A DNA stretch of 33,017 nucleotides from Solirubrobacterales bacterium (GCA_019240015.1 JAFAZB010000327.1:1-33017), one strand, 5' to 3'; numbered from the stretch's first letter, positions 8,387 through 16,255 are shown. Numbers and translations: made by a program. Notes: generated by a model not told the origin, from the sequence alone.

Positions 8387-8433
8387 GGTGAAGGATCGGA
8401 ATCGAACCCACGACCGTCTGGACCAGAATCAGA
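8387..8433 (-). other. tRNA-Gln-like 3' fragment, possible attachment site
   Basis: On the minus strand an anticodon-arm-like sequence, TCTGA-TTCTGGT-CCAGA (anticodon CTG), is followed by GGTCGTGGGTTCGATTCC, which resembles a T arm, and then a 7-nt acceptor-like strand. The 5' half of a tRNA is absent and replaced by the end of the integrase gene, whose TGA stop lies inside the putative anticodon stem. Both the anticodon stem and the T stem contain a mismatch, so this may be a degenerate or chance match. Attachment cores at the 3' end of int are known from actinomycete integrative elements. Confidence 0.4.
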
Positions 8434-9652
8434 GTGGCGACTCGCTGGCGTCCGCAATCGCCCTCCCAACCGACAGCGGCGTGAAGACTTCCTGGATCCA
8501 TGCCGCGTGCAGGTCGTTCGGTGCGAAGTGCGCGTAGATCGCTGTCGTCGCTGGATCGGAGTGGCCGAGCCATCCCTGCAGCGTTCGCATCGAGACGCGA
8601 GGATCGCGCGCCATCATCGTCCCAAACGTGTGGCGGAGGTCGTGGAAGCGAACCCGGCGCACGTGAGCACGATGCAGAGCGAGCTGAAATCGCTTCGATA
8701 CGGCGGATCCGTCGAGCGGGAGTCCTGTTCCCCGAGGATGGGTGAATACTGGGGCGTCCTCGGCCTGGTACGGCGTAACCTCCCAAAGCCGTTGCAACTC
8801 TCCGGCAACACGATCTGCCAGCGGAACGTCGCGGCGAGAGCTAGCTGACTTGGGGGTGTCCTCCTTCCCGCCGACGAACGTGCGAGCCACCCTGATTTTC
8901 CGCGCCTCCCAGTCGACATCCTTCCACCGCAGGCCGAGGAGCTCACCTCGGCGCAAGCCGGTCATTGCCGCCGTCAGCACCAGGGTCCGCTCGACATAGC
9001 CAAGCGGATCGTCTGGCATCTCGCGCAACACCTTCTCGAGCTCCTCGAGAGTCAGGAAACAGAGCTCGTCCGGCTCGCTGCGCGCCTTGCGCGGCTTGTC
9101 GTAATCGGCGACCGGATTCTCGGCGAGCCAGCCCCTCCGCTTCGCGGTGGTGAGCATCGCGCCAAGTAGCCCCAAAACGTTTCGACGCGACTGCGGTTTC
9201 AGTCCGGCTTCTCGGAGAGCTCGATCCAGAGCGGCAACGTCGTTGGTTGTGATCCGGTCGACTGGGAGCGCCCCGAAATACGGCACCAGGTGCGCGTCGA
9301 TGAGCGACCGATATCCCCGGACGGTCGAGCGCTTGAGGCCGGCGTTCTGCTTTATCTCGAGATGCGCTTCCACCACGTCCGAGATCGTCCTGCGGTCGCC
9401 GCCGGCCGTTGTCGGCCGGACGTCCGCACCGATCAGACGCCGCAACTCGGCTTCGGCTTGAGTCCGGGTCAGGCCCTGGCGCGTGCCGCGGGGGCGGACC
9501 ATGCCGAGCCGACGCATGATCTGGTGACCGCCAGCAGCTCGCCACTTCCCGTAATAGACGCCGTCGCGAACGATGATCGAGCCGGTGCCACGGCGACGGC
9601 GATTCGGCTTTCGAGACCGGGTGTTGGACACTGACGAGACCTCCGGGCGCAT
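8429..9652 (-). CDS. Tyrosine-type site-specific integrase
   Basis: A 407-residue phage/ICE integrase that would catalyse recombination between attP and a chromosomal attB. An arm-binding-like N-terminus (residues 22-75) and a SAM-like core-binding domain (about 88-175) precede the catalytic domain (about 198-385). The catalytic set is complete: R234 in TGLRRGE, K268, H337 and R340 in RFHDLRHTFGT, H364 in GHSDPATT and the nucleophile Y373 in IYAHF. The ATG at 9650-9652 has no strong ribosome-binding site. It lies between two different tRNA-like 3' fragments and next to a decayed relative, which suggests layered integrations at this locus. Confidence 0.93.
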   Translation of the reverse strand: MRPEVSSVSNTRSRKPNRRRRGTGSIIVRDGVYYGKWRAAGGHQIMRRLGMVRPRGTRQGLTRTQAEAELRRLIGADVRPTTAGGDRRTISDVVEAHLEIKQNAGLKRSTVRGYRSLIDAHLVPYFGALPVDRITTNDVAALDRALREAGLKPQSRRNVLGLLGAMLTTAKRRGWLAENPVADYDKPRKARSEPDELCFLTLEELEKVLREMPDDPLGYVERTLVLTAAMTGLRRGELLGLRWKDVDWEARKIRVARTFVGGKEDTPKSASSRRDVPLADRVAGELQRLWEVTPYQAEDAPVFTHPRGTGLPLDGSAVSKRFQLALHRAHVRRVRFHDLRHTFGTMMARDPRVSMRTLQGWLGHSDPATTAIYAHFAPNDLHAAWIQEVFTPLSVGRAIADASESPL

Positions 9653-9781
9653 CGTTCCGGCGAACCAACGGTTGCCTTGCTACCAACGATGCTACCAAAC
9701 TGAGCAAAACTCAGGCGATCTCTATGCAGCTTGTCGCCTTTATTTACAGGCTCATCCGAGTCAGAAGATCCTCTGCCATCA

Positions 9782-9825
9782 TTCTACGGAACCGAAGGTC
9801 GGGAGTTCGAATCTCTCCGGGCGCG
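9782..9825 (+). other. tRNA-Arg (TCU-like) 3' fragment, probable att site at the island end
   Basis: The segment contains a TCT triplet in anticodon position (9783-9785) and the variable region AAGGTC. It continues with a complete T arm, GGGAG-TTCGAAT-CTCTC (9801-9817), then CGGGCGC (9818-9824) and G, matching the 3' acceptor strand of a tRNA beginning GCGCCCG. No tRNA 5' half lies upstream, so this is not a functional tRNA. It is what remains at the distal junction when an element inserts into a tRNA 3' end. DNA to its left is accessory and DNA to its right is ordinary chromosome. An intact tRNA-Arg is predicted left of the window. Confidence 0.7.
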
Positions 9826-9826
9826 T

Positions 9827-10384
9827 CTAACAGCGTGTCAGCGTTCGGGGCTCGCCAAACCGGCCTTGGAGATCGCGGACGATCGTGCCAAGAAGGCCCG
9901 ATGCGAGCAGTCCTGGCCCGAGCGGCCCGGACCTATTCTCACCCACTGGTGGTAGCTGCCGGAGTGCGGTTCTGGTCGCCGGCGACATATGACTGAGCTG
10001 CCATTCGATCTCGTCGCTGACAGCCCCGGGAAGGTCGGGGGCAGCGAGCCCAGCCGCCTTGGCGGCGTACGCGGCGGCACCCAGGGCGTGCGCGCCCATG
10101 TGGGGAATCGCTCCGGCCTGCGCAGCTGCTCTGGCGGCAGAAACCGCTGACGGCGTGGCAACCGCGCCCGCGGGGGCGCCGCCGACGAAGCGAGATCGGA
10201 TCTCTTCTGCGACATCGAGCTCGCCCCGGGCAAACGCCCGCGTTCGGGCGATTGCATCACGGGGACGGCTATCACCTGGGCGTTCCGATTCGAACAACCA
10301 CAGCACGCGCTGTGCGCAGTCCGCCGCCCACCCAGCGACGGTTCGCCTGTCCGACTCGCTCAATGTCTGCGGAGAGCCCACCAC
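9827..10384 (-). CDS. Imm-5-like putative immunity protein
   Basis: This 185-residue alanine-rich helical protein matches the pattern of the Imm-5-like family. The phrase RRTVAGWAADCAQRVLWLFE near residues 14-33 is followed by RPRDAIARTRAFARGELDV (41-59), and an MGAHALGAAAYAAKAA segment lies around residues 96-111. The family is annotated as putative immunity proteins of polymorphic toxin systems, but most actinobacterial members stand alone without a toxin, as here. It starts at a GTG (10382-10384), 43 bp after the SRPBCC gene on the same strand, so the two may be co-transcribed. Its stop codon lies 2 bp from the tRNA-Arg fragment, which marks the first chromosomal gene after the presumed island end. 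Confidence 0.65.
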   Translation of the reverse strand: MVGSPQTLSESDRRTVAGWAADCAQRVLWLFESERPGDSRPRDAIARTRAFARGELDVAEEIRSRFVGGAPAGAVATPSAVSAARAAAQAGAIPHMGAHALGAAAYAAKAAGLAAPDLPGAVSDEIEWQLSHMSPATRTALRQLPPVGENRSGPLGPGLLASGLLGTIVRDLQGRFGEPRTLTRC

Positions 10385-10427
10385 CTCTGATTCTCCCGTC
10401 CCACCCTCGATATCGGAATCACGGCCG

Positions 10428-10847
10428 CTACCGAGCCTCCAGCATGTGCTTCAGGGCATGTAGCTGGTGGCGGACGTCGCGTTGAACGCCGCGGGCGAAG
10501 CCCTTACGCAGGAACCGCGGCAGCGTCTTCCGTTCGAAGTCACTGATCTGCGTAAAGCTGGTTCCCCGTTCAGTTCCCTCCAGCCGGTACTCGACCTCGA
10601 ACACCGAGGCTCGGTCCTCCTCGCGCAGTTTCAACCGACGGGGCGGATCGAGTTCGAGCTGTTCGACCAGCAGCGTCACCGGCGGGCGCAAGGGAAACGG
10701 TTTATGCCGCACCTGCCACCGTCGAGCTCCCGCAGACTCGACGGATTTGACCTTCCTACACCAGCGTGGGTCATTGGCGTGGTCGGCGACGAAGACCCAC
10801 ACCTCATCGGGCGAGCGCGCGATCTCGATCGTCTCTTTGACCTGCAT
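10428..10847 (-). CDS. SRPBCC (START/Bet v1-like) family protein
   Basis: The product has 139 residues. It begins with the typical beta strand and helix, VKETIEIARSPDEVWVFVADHANDPRWCRKVKSV. Strands and the C-terminal helix RFLRKGFARGVQRDVRHQLHALKHML follow, as in polyketide-cyclase/dehydrase-like SRPBCC proteins. These form a deep hydrophobic ligand pocket; no catalytic residues or substrate can be named. The length is normal. It is upstream of the Imm-5-like gene on the same strand, and the 204 bp on its other side separate it from a divergent DHFR-like gene. Confidence 0.8.
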   Translation of the reverse strand: MQVKETIEIARSPDEVWVFVADHANDPRWCRKVKSVESAGARRWQVRHKPFPLRPPVTLLVEQLELDPPRRLKLREEDRASVFEVEYRLEGTERGTSFTQISDFERKTLPRFLRKGFARGVQRDVRHQLHALKHMLEAR

Positions 10848-11051
10848 TTCTGCGACCCCGACTCTACGGTCAACCGGTCATCCCGACTAGAGCCAGTTGT
10901 GATGGGCGACCACAGCTGGAGCACTCCTCGGCGCGCCAGCGCGTCTTCGGTGTGACGTGGCACAACGACCTGGTCGGAGCGTCGAGAGCCGGCGTCGTGG
11001 AGCGCTGGAGCGGGCGGGTGCGATGATTTCTTTCCGACAGTCTCTTTCCCA

Positions 11052-11654
11052 ATGACAAAGACATCCGCTCACCTCTCCATCTCCCTCGACGGCTACATCG
11101 CTGGGCCGAGACAGGATCGTGAGAACCCGATCGGTGTCGGCGGCCTGCAGCTGCACCAGTGGCACCTGGCTGAGCCGCTGCACGAGGGAGACGCCCGCTC
11201 CCGAGAGCACCTGGCCATGAAACGTGGTGCCTACGTGATGGGCCGGAACATGTTTGGCCCGATCCGCGGCGAGTGGGACGAGGAATGGCGGGGGTGGTGG
11301 GGCGACGAGCCGCCCTACCATGCGCCCGTGTTCGTGCTCACGCACCACGACCACGAGCCGATCGAACTGGAGGGCGGTACGACGTTCCGCTTCGTCACCG
11401 ACGGCTTCGACGCCGCCTACGCGCAAGCGGTGGCCGCCGCGGGCGACCGCGAGGTCCTGATCGCGGGCGGCGCTTCGACCGTGCGCCAGGCGTTTGCAGC
11501 GCGCGTGATCGACGAGCTCGTGCTCGACGTCGCACCGGTGCTACTCGGCGACGGCGAAGCGCTATTCCAGGGCGTCGAAGATCCCGGGCTGGAGCCAGTC
11601 GAGGTGATCCACTCCCCGAAGGCGACACATATCACCTACCGCGTGGGCCGTTGA
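11052..11654 (+). CDS. Dihydrofolate reductase-like (RibD C-terminal domain) protein
   Basis: A 200-residue protein of the DHFR/RibD-C fold. It begins SAHLSISLDGYIAG, the family signature. GAYVMGRNMFG (about residues 59-69) and YHAPVFVLTHH follow, and later the NADPH-binding phrase EVLIAGGASTVRQAF (about 135-149) and DELVLDVAPVLLGDGEALF. These stand-alone proteins are NADPH-dependent reductases of unknown substrate, distinct from essential FolA. The ATG at 11052 lacks a strong ribosome-binding site. The gene appears to be monocistronic. Confidence 0.88.
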   Translation: MTKTSAHLSISLDGYIAGPRQDRENPIGVGGLQLHQWHLAEPLHEGDARSREHLAMKRGAYVMGRNMFGPIRGEWDEEWRGWWGDEPPYHAPVFVLTHHDHEPIELEGGTTFRFVTDGFDAAYAQAVAAAGDREVLIAGGASTVRQAFAARVIDELVLDVAPVLLGDGEALFQGVEDPGLEPVEVIHSPKATHITYRVGR

Positions 11655-11940
11655 GCGCTGCCGCTCCCGGCGGTCCACCAAGCACCGAACTACCCATCGC
11701 CTGTTCGTTAACTGAGACGGATGGCGCGGAAAGGATGATGCGCTGGCAGGCGCTCGCCGACCGCCGCGCAGGCTTACTCAGGACGCGGATCACATCGCGC
11801 TGATCATCCGATCCGAGCCTGATGGCCTTGCGACGATCACGGAGCTATTCGAGGCGCGCGACCGCCGGCCCTAAGCGGCGCCGTGCTGCGCTGGGGAGCC
11901 ACTTTCTAAGCTTGTTGTGACACAGACCAAAGGAGCAGTC

Positions 11941-12378
11941 ATGCCGCTACACGGCGAGTACGAGCCGAGCTCGGAGAAGTGGGTCCGCGACCAGGTCGAT
12001 AGCTACGAAGGTTCAGGGGGAACGTCAGGGACGACTTTGCGCGGCGTCCCGGTCGTCGTGATCACCTCGCGCGGCGTCCGTTCCGGGAAGCTGCGCAAGA
12101 ACCCGGTCATGCGAGTCGAGCACGACGGCGTATACGCGGCGGTGGCTTCCAAGGGCGGCGCTGCTCGGCATCCGGCCTGGTACCACAATCTCATCGAGCA
12201 TCCACTCGTTGAGCTGCAGGACGGGGCATCCACCGGCGACTACACCGCACGAGAAGCTTCCGGCGAGGAACGCGCGGTGTGGTGGCAGCGCGCGGTCGAG
12301 GTCTGGCCCGACTACGACAGCTACCAGACCAAGACCGACCGGCAGATCCCGGTGTTCGTGCTCGAGCCTCGTAAATAG
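11941..12378 (+). CDS. Deazaflavin (F420)-dependent nitroreductase family protein (Ddn-like)
   Basis: This 145-residue protein of the split-barrel Ddn/F420H2-dependent reductase family is known from mycobacteria and other actinobacteria. The conserved phrase VPVVVITSRGVRSGKLRKNPVMRVEHDGVYAAVASKGG... is followed by HPAWYHNLIEHPLVELQDG; it forms the cofactor-binding part. The start is placed at the ATG at 11941 because AAAGGAG lies 6-7 bp upstream; an upstream in-frame GTG at 11917 would overlap that site. F420 rather than FMN use is inferred from the family. It stands alone, followed by a small hairpin and a convergent gene. Confidence 0.87.
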   Translation: MPLHGEYEPSSEKWVRDQVDSYEGSGGTSGTTLRGVPVVVITSRGVRSGKLRKNPVMRVEHDGVYAAVASKGGAARHPAWYHNLIEHPLVELQDGASTGDYTAREASGEERAVWWQRAVEVWPDYDSYQTKTDRQIPVFVLEPRK

Positions 12379-12392
12379 GTCAGCGGGTCGAG

Positions 12393-12406
12393 CGGCGTCG
12401 ACGCCG
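12393..12406 (+). terminator. Short GC hairpin in a convergent gap
   Basis: CGGCG-TCGA-CGCCG forms a 5-bp GC stem with a 4-nt loop. It lies 15 bp after one gene stop and 20 bp before the stop of the convergent gene. No T tract follows. Confidence 0.35.
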
Positions 12407-12426
12407 GCGCCAGATCACGCGGACGG

Positions 12427-12699
12427 TCAGGCTCGCTCGTAGAACTCGACTCGCAGCGAGCCCGCGTCCACCCCGGCATCCTCCATCGCTTGGCGCAGCT
12501 CCGGGTTCTCCATGAACGAGTGCGCCTCATCTGAGCTACTGAACCGATGCATCACCAGAATCTCATCCGGTTGGCCCTCAGCGCGATAGACCGCTTCTTC
12601 GGTCACCCCACCCTGGCGCTGGAGCTCACCAACGCTGTCGTACACACGACGCCAGGCCTCATAGTCGGCGACACGGTGGCGAACGAACATGACCGTCAT
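12427..12699 (-). CDS. Small dimeric alpha+beta barrel protein (ABM/cyclase-like)
   Basis: A 90-residue protein starting at the ATG at 12697-12699, chosen because GAGGAGG lies just upstream. The pattern MFVRHRVADYEAWRRVYD, followed by ILVMHRFSSSDEAHSFMENPELRQAMEDAGV, is that of small ferredoxin-like-fold proteins of the antibiotic-biosynthesis-monooxygenase/Dabb superfamily. These usually act as dimers. Substrate and reaction cannot be told. It is divergent from an epimerase-like gene, with 50 bp between the starts. Confidence 0.7.
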   Translation of the reverse strand: MTVMFVRHRVADYEAWRRVYDSVGELQRQGGVTEEAVYRAEGQPDEILVMHRFSSSDEAHSFMENPELRQAMEDAGVDAGSLRVEFYERA

Positions 12700-12749
12700 C
12701 CTGTCCTCCTCGAGTTTGTGGTTGCGCAACCCCTCCCCACGGTCCGCTG

Positions 12750-13409
12750 GTGAACGTATCCGATCCAAACGAGCAGGCGCAAGCACGCCCGAAGCGGATC
12801 TTTCTGGCTGGCGCGACGGGCGTCTTGGGCATCCGCCTGCTGCCGATCCTGATCACCGACGGCCACCGAGTAGCGGGGATGACCCGCTCAGCGGCGAACA
12901 CCGCGCAACTCGAAGCGCTCGGCGCCGAGCCGGTGGTGTGCGACATCTATGACGCGGAGCGACTCGCCGATGCCATCCGGTCATTCGCGCCAGAGCTCGT
13001 CATGCATCAGGTGACCGACCTGCCCGATCGGCTGGAGCAGCTCGGCGACTACGCAGAGCGCAACGATCGGATCCGCACCGAGGGGACGCGCAACCTGATC
13101 GCGGCCGCTGCCGGCGCGGGTTGCGATCGCCTGCTGGCGCAGAGCATCGCGTGGCGACCGCAGGGTCGGGGCGCGGTCGTGGAGCAGCACGAGCATCAGG
13201 TCCTCGACGCCCGCGGAATGGTCGTCCGCTATGGACAGCTCTATGGTCCGGGAACCTTCTACGAGGACCGGCCTCCTGGCCACCCCCAAGTGCATGTCGA
13301 CGCTGCCGCGCGGGCAACGATCGAGCTGCTCGGCGCGCGGCCCGGGGTGGTGGCGATCGTCGAAGACGAGCACGGTCACGTGCAGCCGACACGGGTCGAC
13401 GGTGATTGA
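12750..13409 (+). CDS. NAD(P)-dependent epimerase/dehydratase-like SDR protein, short form
   Basis: The 219-residue product begins at a GTG and carries a clear Rossmann motif, IFLAGATGVLG (residues 17-27, GxxGxxG). This is followed by VVCDIYDAERLADAI, typical of extended/atypical SDR proteins. The later phrase VVRYGQLYGPGTFYEDRPPG aligns with the substrate-domain start. At 219 residues it is shorter than the usual 300 or so. The segment that normally carries the catalytic YxxxK looks shortened (SIAWRPQGRGAVVEQHEHQ without a Tyr), so activity is doubtful. Its 3' end overlaps the convergent phosphotransferase-like gene by 34 bp. Confidence 0.75.
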   Translation: MNVSDPNEQAQARPKRIFLAGATGVLGIRLLPILITDGHRVAGMTRSAANTAQLEALGAEPVVCDIYDAERLADAIRSFAPELVMHQVTDLPDRLEQLGDYAERNDRIRTEGTRNLIAAAAGAGCDRLLAQSIAWRPQGRGAVVEQHEHQVLDARGMVVRYGQLYGPGTFYEDRPPGHPQVHVDAAARATIELLGARPGVVAIVEDEHGHVQPTRVDGD

Positions 13410-14251
13410 GAGCGTGCGCGGCGCTGGGCGTCGTAGTGCTGCCAGATCTCGAGGTAGAGAACCTGCGCCTCCACGAACGGGGCGAGAGCTCGTTCGTCGG
13501 CCCAGCCGTAAGCCTCGAGCGCCCGCGCGACGAACGCGCGGTCGGCTCCGCGAGCACCGAGACTGATCACGAATCCAGCTAGGTCCCACTGGACTGGGCC
13601 ACGGAAGGTGTCCTCGAAATCGTTCCAGACGAGCCGCTCACTCGTACTGAGGATGTTGCCGAGCGACACATCGCCGTGGAGCGCTTGCACCGGCAGGGGC
13701 GCTGCGAACACCGGGGCGCTGAGCGCGAGCAGCCTAGTCCGCAGGCGGTCGATCGCTTGACGGCTGAGGGCCTCGGTTGGCCGGAGCTGTCGCTGCAGAC
13801 GCTCGATCTCACGCTGGACATCGAGCGGCCCCCCCAGCTCGCCCGCGAACCCAGACAGGGACACGTGAAGGTCGCGCAGGGACCGTCCGAGCCTGTCCGG
13901 ACCGTGCTCGAGCCCGCCGCGTTTGTGGTCCCCGACCCACTCCCAGCAGGTCAGCCACAGTCCGTCTTGGTGATACGGGCCCGGGGCAATCAGCGAGCTG
14001 GGCCGCACGGCCACGCCCGAGGGCGCCAGGAAGCTCAGCACCGAGACCTCGCGCTCCAGCCATCGCCCGGGGTCGGCGTGCAGCGCCGCCGTGCCGGTCA
14101 TCACCCGCGCGACCACGGGCGCAGGCCGAAGGTGGACGAGCACGTTGCTAGCCGAGTGCAACACCCTGGCCCGCTCGCAGCGAACGCCGCGCTCGGACGC
14201 GACCGCGCACGCCGCGGCGACCGCTCGCCGTTCGTTAGGACCAGCGTCCAT
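13376..14251 (-). CDS. Aminoglycoside phosphotransferase-family protein
   Basis: The 291-residue product starts at the ATG at 14249-14251; upstream residues of the open frame overlap the response regulator and are not family-like. The kinase fold is supported by VVARVMTG (probable ATP-lobe strand) and by the catalytic loop ALHGDVSLGNIL (H192, D194, N199). The metal-binding motif is WNDFEDTFRGPVQWDLA, with D211. APH-family proteins phosphorylate hydroxyls of small molecules such as aminoglycosides, choline or sugars; the substrate here is unknown. It follows the two-component genes by 34 bp on the same strand, so co-transcription is likely. That gives a kinase-like gene, a sensor system and a drug-type exporter side by side. 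Confidence 0.78.
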   Translation of the reverse strand: MDAGPNERRAVAAACAVASERGVRCERARVLHSASNVLVHLRPAPVVARVMTGTAALHADPGRWLEREVSVLSFLAPSGVAVRPSSLIAPGPYHQDGLWLTCWEWVGDHKRGGLEHGPDRLGRSLRDLHVSLSGFAGELGGPLDVQREIERLQRQLRPTEALSRQAIDRLRTRLLALSAPVFAAPLPVQALHGDVSLGNILSTSERLVWNDFEDTFRGPVQWDLAGFVISLGARGADRAFVARALEAYGWADERALAPFVEAQVLYLEIWQHYDAQRRARSQSPSTRVGCT

Positions 14252-14285
14252 CGATGCCAGCGATAGGCCTACCGCCGCGCCCGGC

Positions 14286-14960
14286 TCATGGTGGTGGCGT
14301 GGCGATGCCGGTGCGATAGGCGTAGTTGACCGCCTGCGCGCGGTCGCGGATCCCCGCTTTGGCGAACAGGTGGTTGATGTGGGACTTGATCGTGGCCGGG
14401 CTGACCACCAGGCGCGCGGCGATCTCGGCATTGGTGAGGCCTTCCGCGATCAGCGCGAGCACCTCGGCTTCGCGGGGAGTGAGCTCGTCCGGCAGCTCCG
14501 ACTCGCCTCGAGCAGCGGCCCGGCCGTCGGTAGCTGCCAGCGCCGCGACGACGTGATGCTGCACGGCGGGGTCGAGCGACGCTTCGCCCGCGGCAACGGT
14601 GAGGATCGCGGCGTGGATGTCCTGGCTCGAGGCGTCCTTGGTCAGGTAGCCGCGGGCGCCGGCCCGCAGCGCCCCGAGCACACTCTCGTCGTCGGCGTAG
14701 GTCGTGAGCGCGATCACGCGGACATCCGGCTGGCGTTCACGCAGCTGCCTGGTGGCCTCGATTCCGTCCATCCGTGGCATCCGCAGATCCATCAGGACCA
14801 CGTCCGGTTTGTGCTCCGCGGCGAGCGCCAGCGCCTGCTCTCCGTCCGCAGCGGTCCCGACCAGCTCGATCCTGTCCAGCAGCCCGAGCAGCGTGCCGAG
14901 GCTGTCGCGCACGAGCCGCTGGTCGTCGGCGAGCAGGACCCGGACTCGCGCGCGAACCAT
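14286..14960 (-). CDS. NarL/LuxR-type response regulator
   Basis: This 224-residue transcription factor has an N-terminal receiver with the acidic pocket at DDQ (residues 12-13), phospho-acceptor D58 in VVLMDLRMP, T86-T87 and K108 in YLTKDAS. The C-terminal LuxR helix-turn-helix (about 160-215) contains LTPREAEVLALIAEGLTNAEIAARL and SPATIKSHINHLFAKAG. The ATG at 14958-14960 is used because the receiver strand begins six residues later. It lies 10 bp after the kinase stop, so the two form one operon. An obvious target is the palindrome at 16238-16255 in the divergent promoter region. Confidence 0.93.
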   Translation of the reverse strand: MVRARVRVLLADDQRLVRDSLGTLLGLLDRIELVGTAADGEQALALAAEHKPDVVLMDLRMPRMDGIEATRQLRERQPDVRVIALTTYADDESVLGALRAGARGYLTKDASSQDIHAAILTVAAGEASLDPAVQHHVVAALAATDGRAAARGESELPDELTPREAEVLALIAEGLTNAEIAARLVVSPATIKSHINHLFAKAGIRDRAQAVNYAYRTGIATPPP

Positions 14961-14970
14961 CTGCGACAAC

Positions 14971-16164
14971 TCATCCGCCCGCCGGCAACCGCAGCTCGAC
15001 GCGGAAGCCCTGCGGGGTGGGAGCGGCGAGCAGCTCACCGCCGAGCAGCTCGGCGCGCTCGCGCATGCCCGTCAATCCGTAGCCGCCGCCGTTCACGCCG
15101 GCCCCGGCCGTCGGCGGCGAGCCGCCGACCGCGTGGTCCTCGACGACCAGCGTCGTTGTCTGCGGCGCATAGTCGAGCTGGACCTCCACGCGCTCGGCGC
15201 TCGCATGTCGCCGGACATTGGTGAGCGCCTCTTGAGCGGTCCGGTAGACGGCGAGCCGTGCCTCCGGGGGGAGCTGGCGCGGCTCGCCGCGAACCTCTAG
15301 CGCCACCGGCAGGCCGCTCTGCTCCTCGAACGCGACGGCCAGCGCGCCGATCAGCTCCGGCCCGGGTAGCTCGTCGCCGCGCTCCGCGGCGATCGCACGC
15401 CGGGCCTCTTCCAGCCCGCTCGCCGCCACATGGTGGGCCCGATCGATCGCGAGCGATACATCCTCGTCGACGCCGCGGCTGCGCGCGAGCAGTCGGGTGC
15501 TCTCGAGCTGGAGCGCCAGCGCCGAGAGCGAATGAGCGAGCACGTCATGCATCTCGCGGGCCAGCCGGCCGCGCTCGGCCGCGGCCGCGGCCTGGGCCTC
15601 CGCCGCCTGGGAGGCCTTCAGCTCGTCGCGCTGCCCGCTGACGTAGCGGAGCAAGCGCATGGCGAAGAACCAAGGCAGAATCCCGGACAGGAACGTTCCC
15701 GCGCCGGCGCCCTGGCCCTTGATCAGATAGCCGCCGACGAACGGGATCACCGCGGCGATGAAGACGAGCCACGCAGTCCGGCGGTCGAGCTTGAGCGCCG
15801 CGACGATCGCGACGTAGTACGGGCCGATGACCCAGATACCGTGTGGCTGGGCGGAGCCCAGCACGCCCGCGGCGACGATCACGCCGACCAGCGCCGCGAC
15901 CAGTTGCCGGCGCGAGACGGTCGTGCGCTGCGGATGGGCGGCGGTCGCGCACAGAACCATCGCGGCAAACGACGCGAGCACCGCCGCATCGCGCCCGTGC
16001 AGGCCCGGGCGGGGGTGGGTCGCGAATGTGACCACGATGCACGCCGCCAGCAGAACGACTCCGAAGAGACGCCACGCAACCGCCTCGAGCGGCGCGGTCC
16101 CATCACCATCCAAGCCACGCGTAATCCAGCTGCGCCGGAACCATTTGTGCAGCGCGCCCATCAT
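14971..16164 (-). CDS. DesK-type sensor histidine kinase (HisKA_3)
   Basis: The 397-residue membrane kinase has about six hydrophobic spans in residues 33-172. A coiled linker rich in Ala and Glu (180-200) leads to the HisKA_3 dimerisation and phosphoacceptor motif RLAREMHDVLAHSLSALALQLE, with H206. The HATPase N box is QEALTNVRRHA (311-321) and the G box is GYGLTGMRER. The start is set at the tandem ATG codons at 16159-16164; the open frame continues upstream only as antisense of the ABC gene. No extracytoplasmic sensor domain is present, so sensing is probably intramembrane or via the exporter, as in BceS/DesK-like kinases. It pairs with the downstream NarL-type regulator. Confidence 0.9.
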   Translation of the reverse strand: MMGALHKWFRRSWITRGLDGDGTAPLEAVAWRLFGVVLLAACIVVTFATHPRPGLHGRDAAVLASFAAMVLCATAAHPQRTTVSRRQLVAALVGVIVAAGVLGSAQPHGIWVIGPYYVAIVAALKLDRRTAWLVFIAAVIPFVGGYLIKGQGAGAGTFLSGILPWFFAMRLLRYVSGQRDELKASQAAEAQAAAAAERGRLAREMHDVLAHSLSALALQLESTRLLARSRGVDEDVSLAIDRAHHVAASGLEEARRAIAAERGDELPGPELIGALAVAFEEQSGLPVALEVRGEPRQLPPEARLAVYRTAQEALTNVRRHASAERVEVQLDYAPQTTTLVVEDHAVGGSPPTAGAGVNGGGYGLTGMRERAELLGGELLAAPTPQGFRVELRLPAGG

Positions 16165-16237
16165 TCGACGCCAGAAACGATAAGCGGCGTTGGCGCCAGT
16201 GTCATCGGCCGGTGGGTGCAAGCAGGCCCGCCCCCGC

Positions 16238-16255
16238 CTCCACCCATGGGTGGAG
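16238..16255. promoter_or_regulatory. 18-bp perfect palindrome between two-component and ABC exporter operons
   Basis: CTCCACCCATGGGTGGAG reads identically on both strands. It lies in the 148-bp divergent region, 57 bp before the ABC ATPase ATG and 73 bp before the kinase start. A related half-site, GGTGGGTG, occurs at about 16211-16218. LuxR-type regulators bind such symmetric sites. I infer an operator for the neighbouring regulator. Confidence 0.6.

Noticed and set aside
9679..9698. Direct repeat GCTACCAA, 12 bp apart, upstream of the integrase
   Set aside because: It could be an integrase arm-type site, but two 8-bp copies are too little to support a call.
11700..11875. A possible short gene or remnant before the Ddn-like gene
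   Set aside because: Short in-frame phrases change frame without conserved motifs and I could not tie them to a family.
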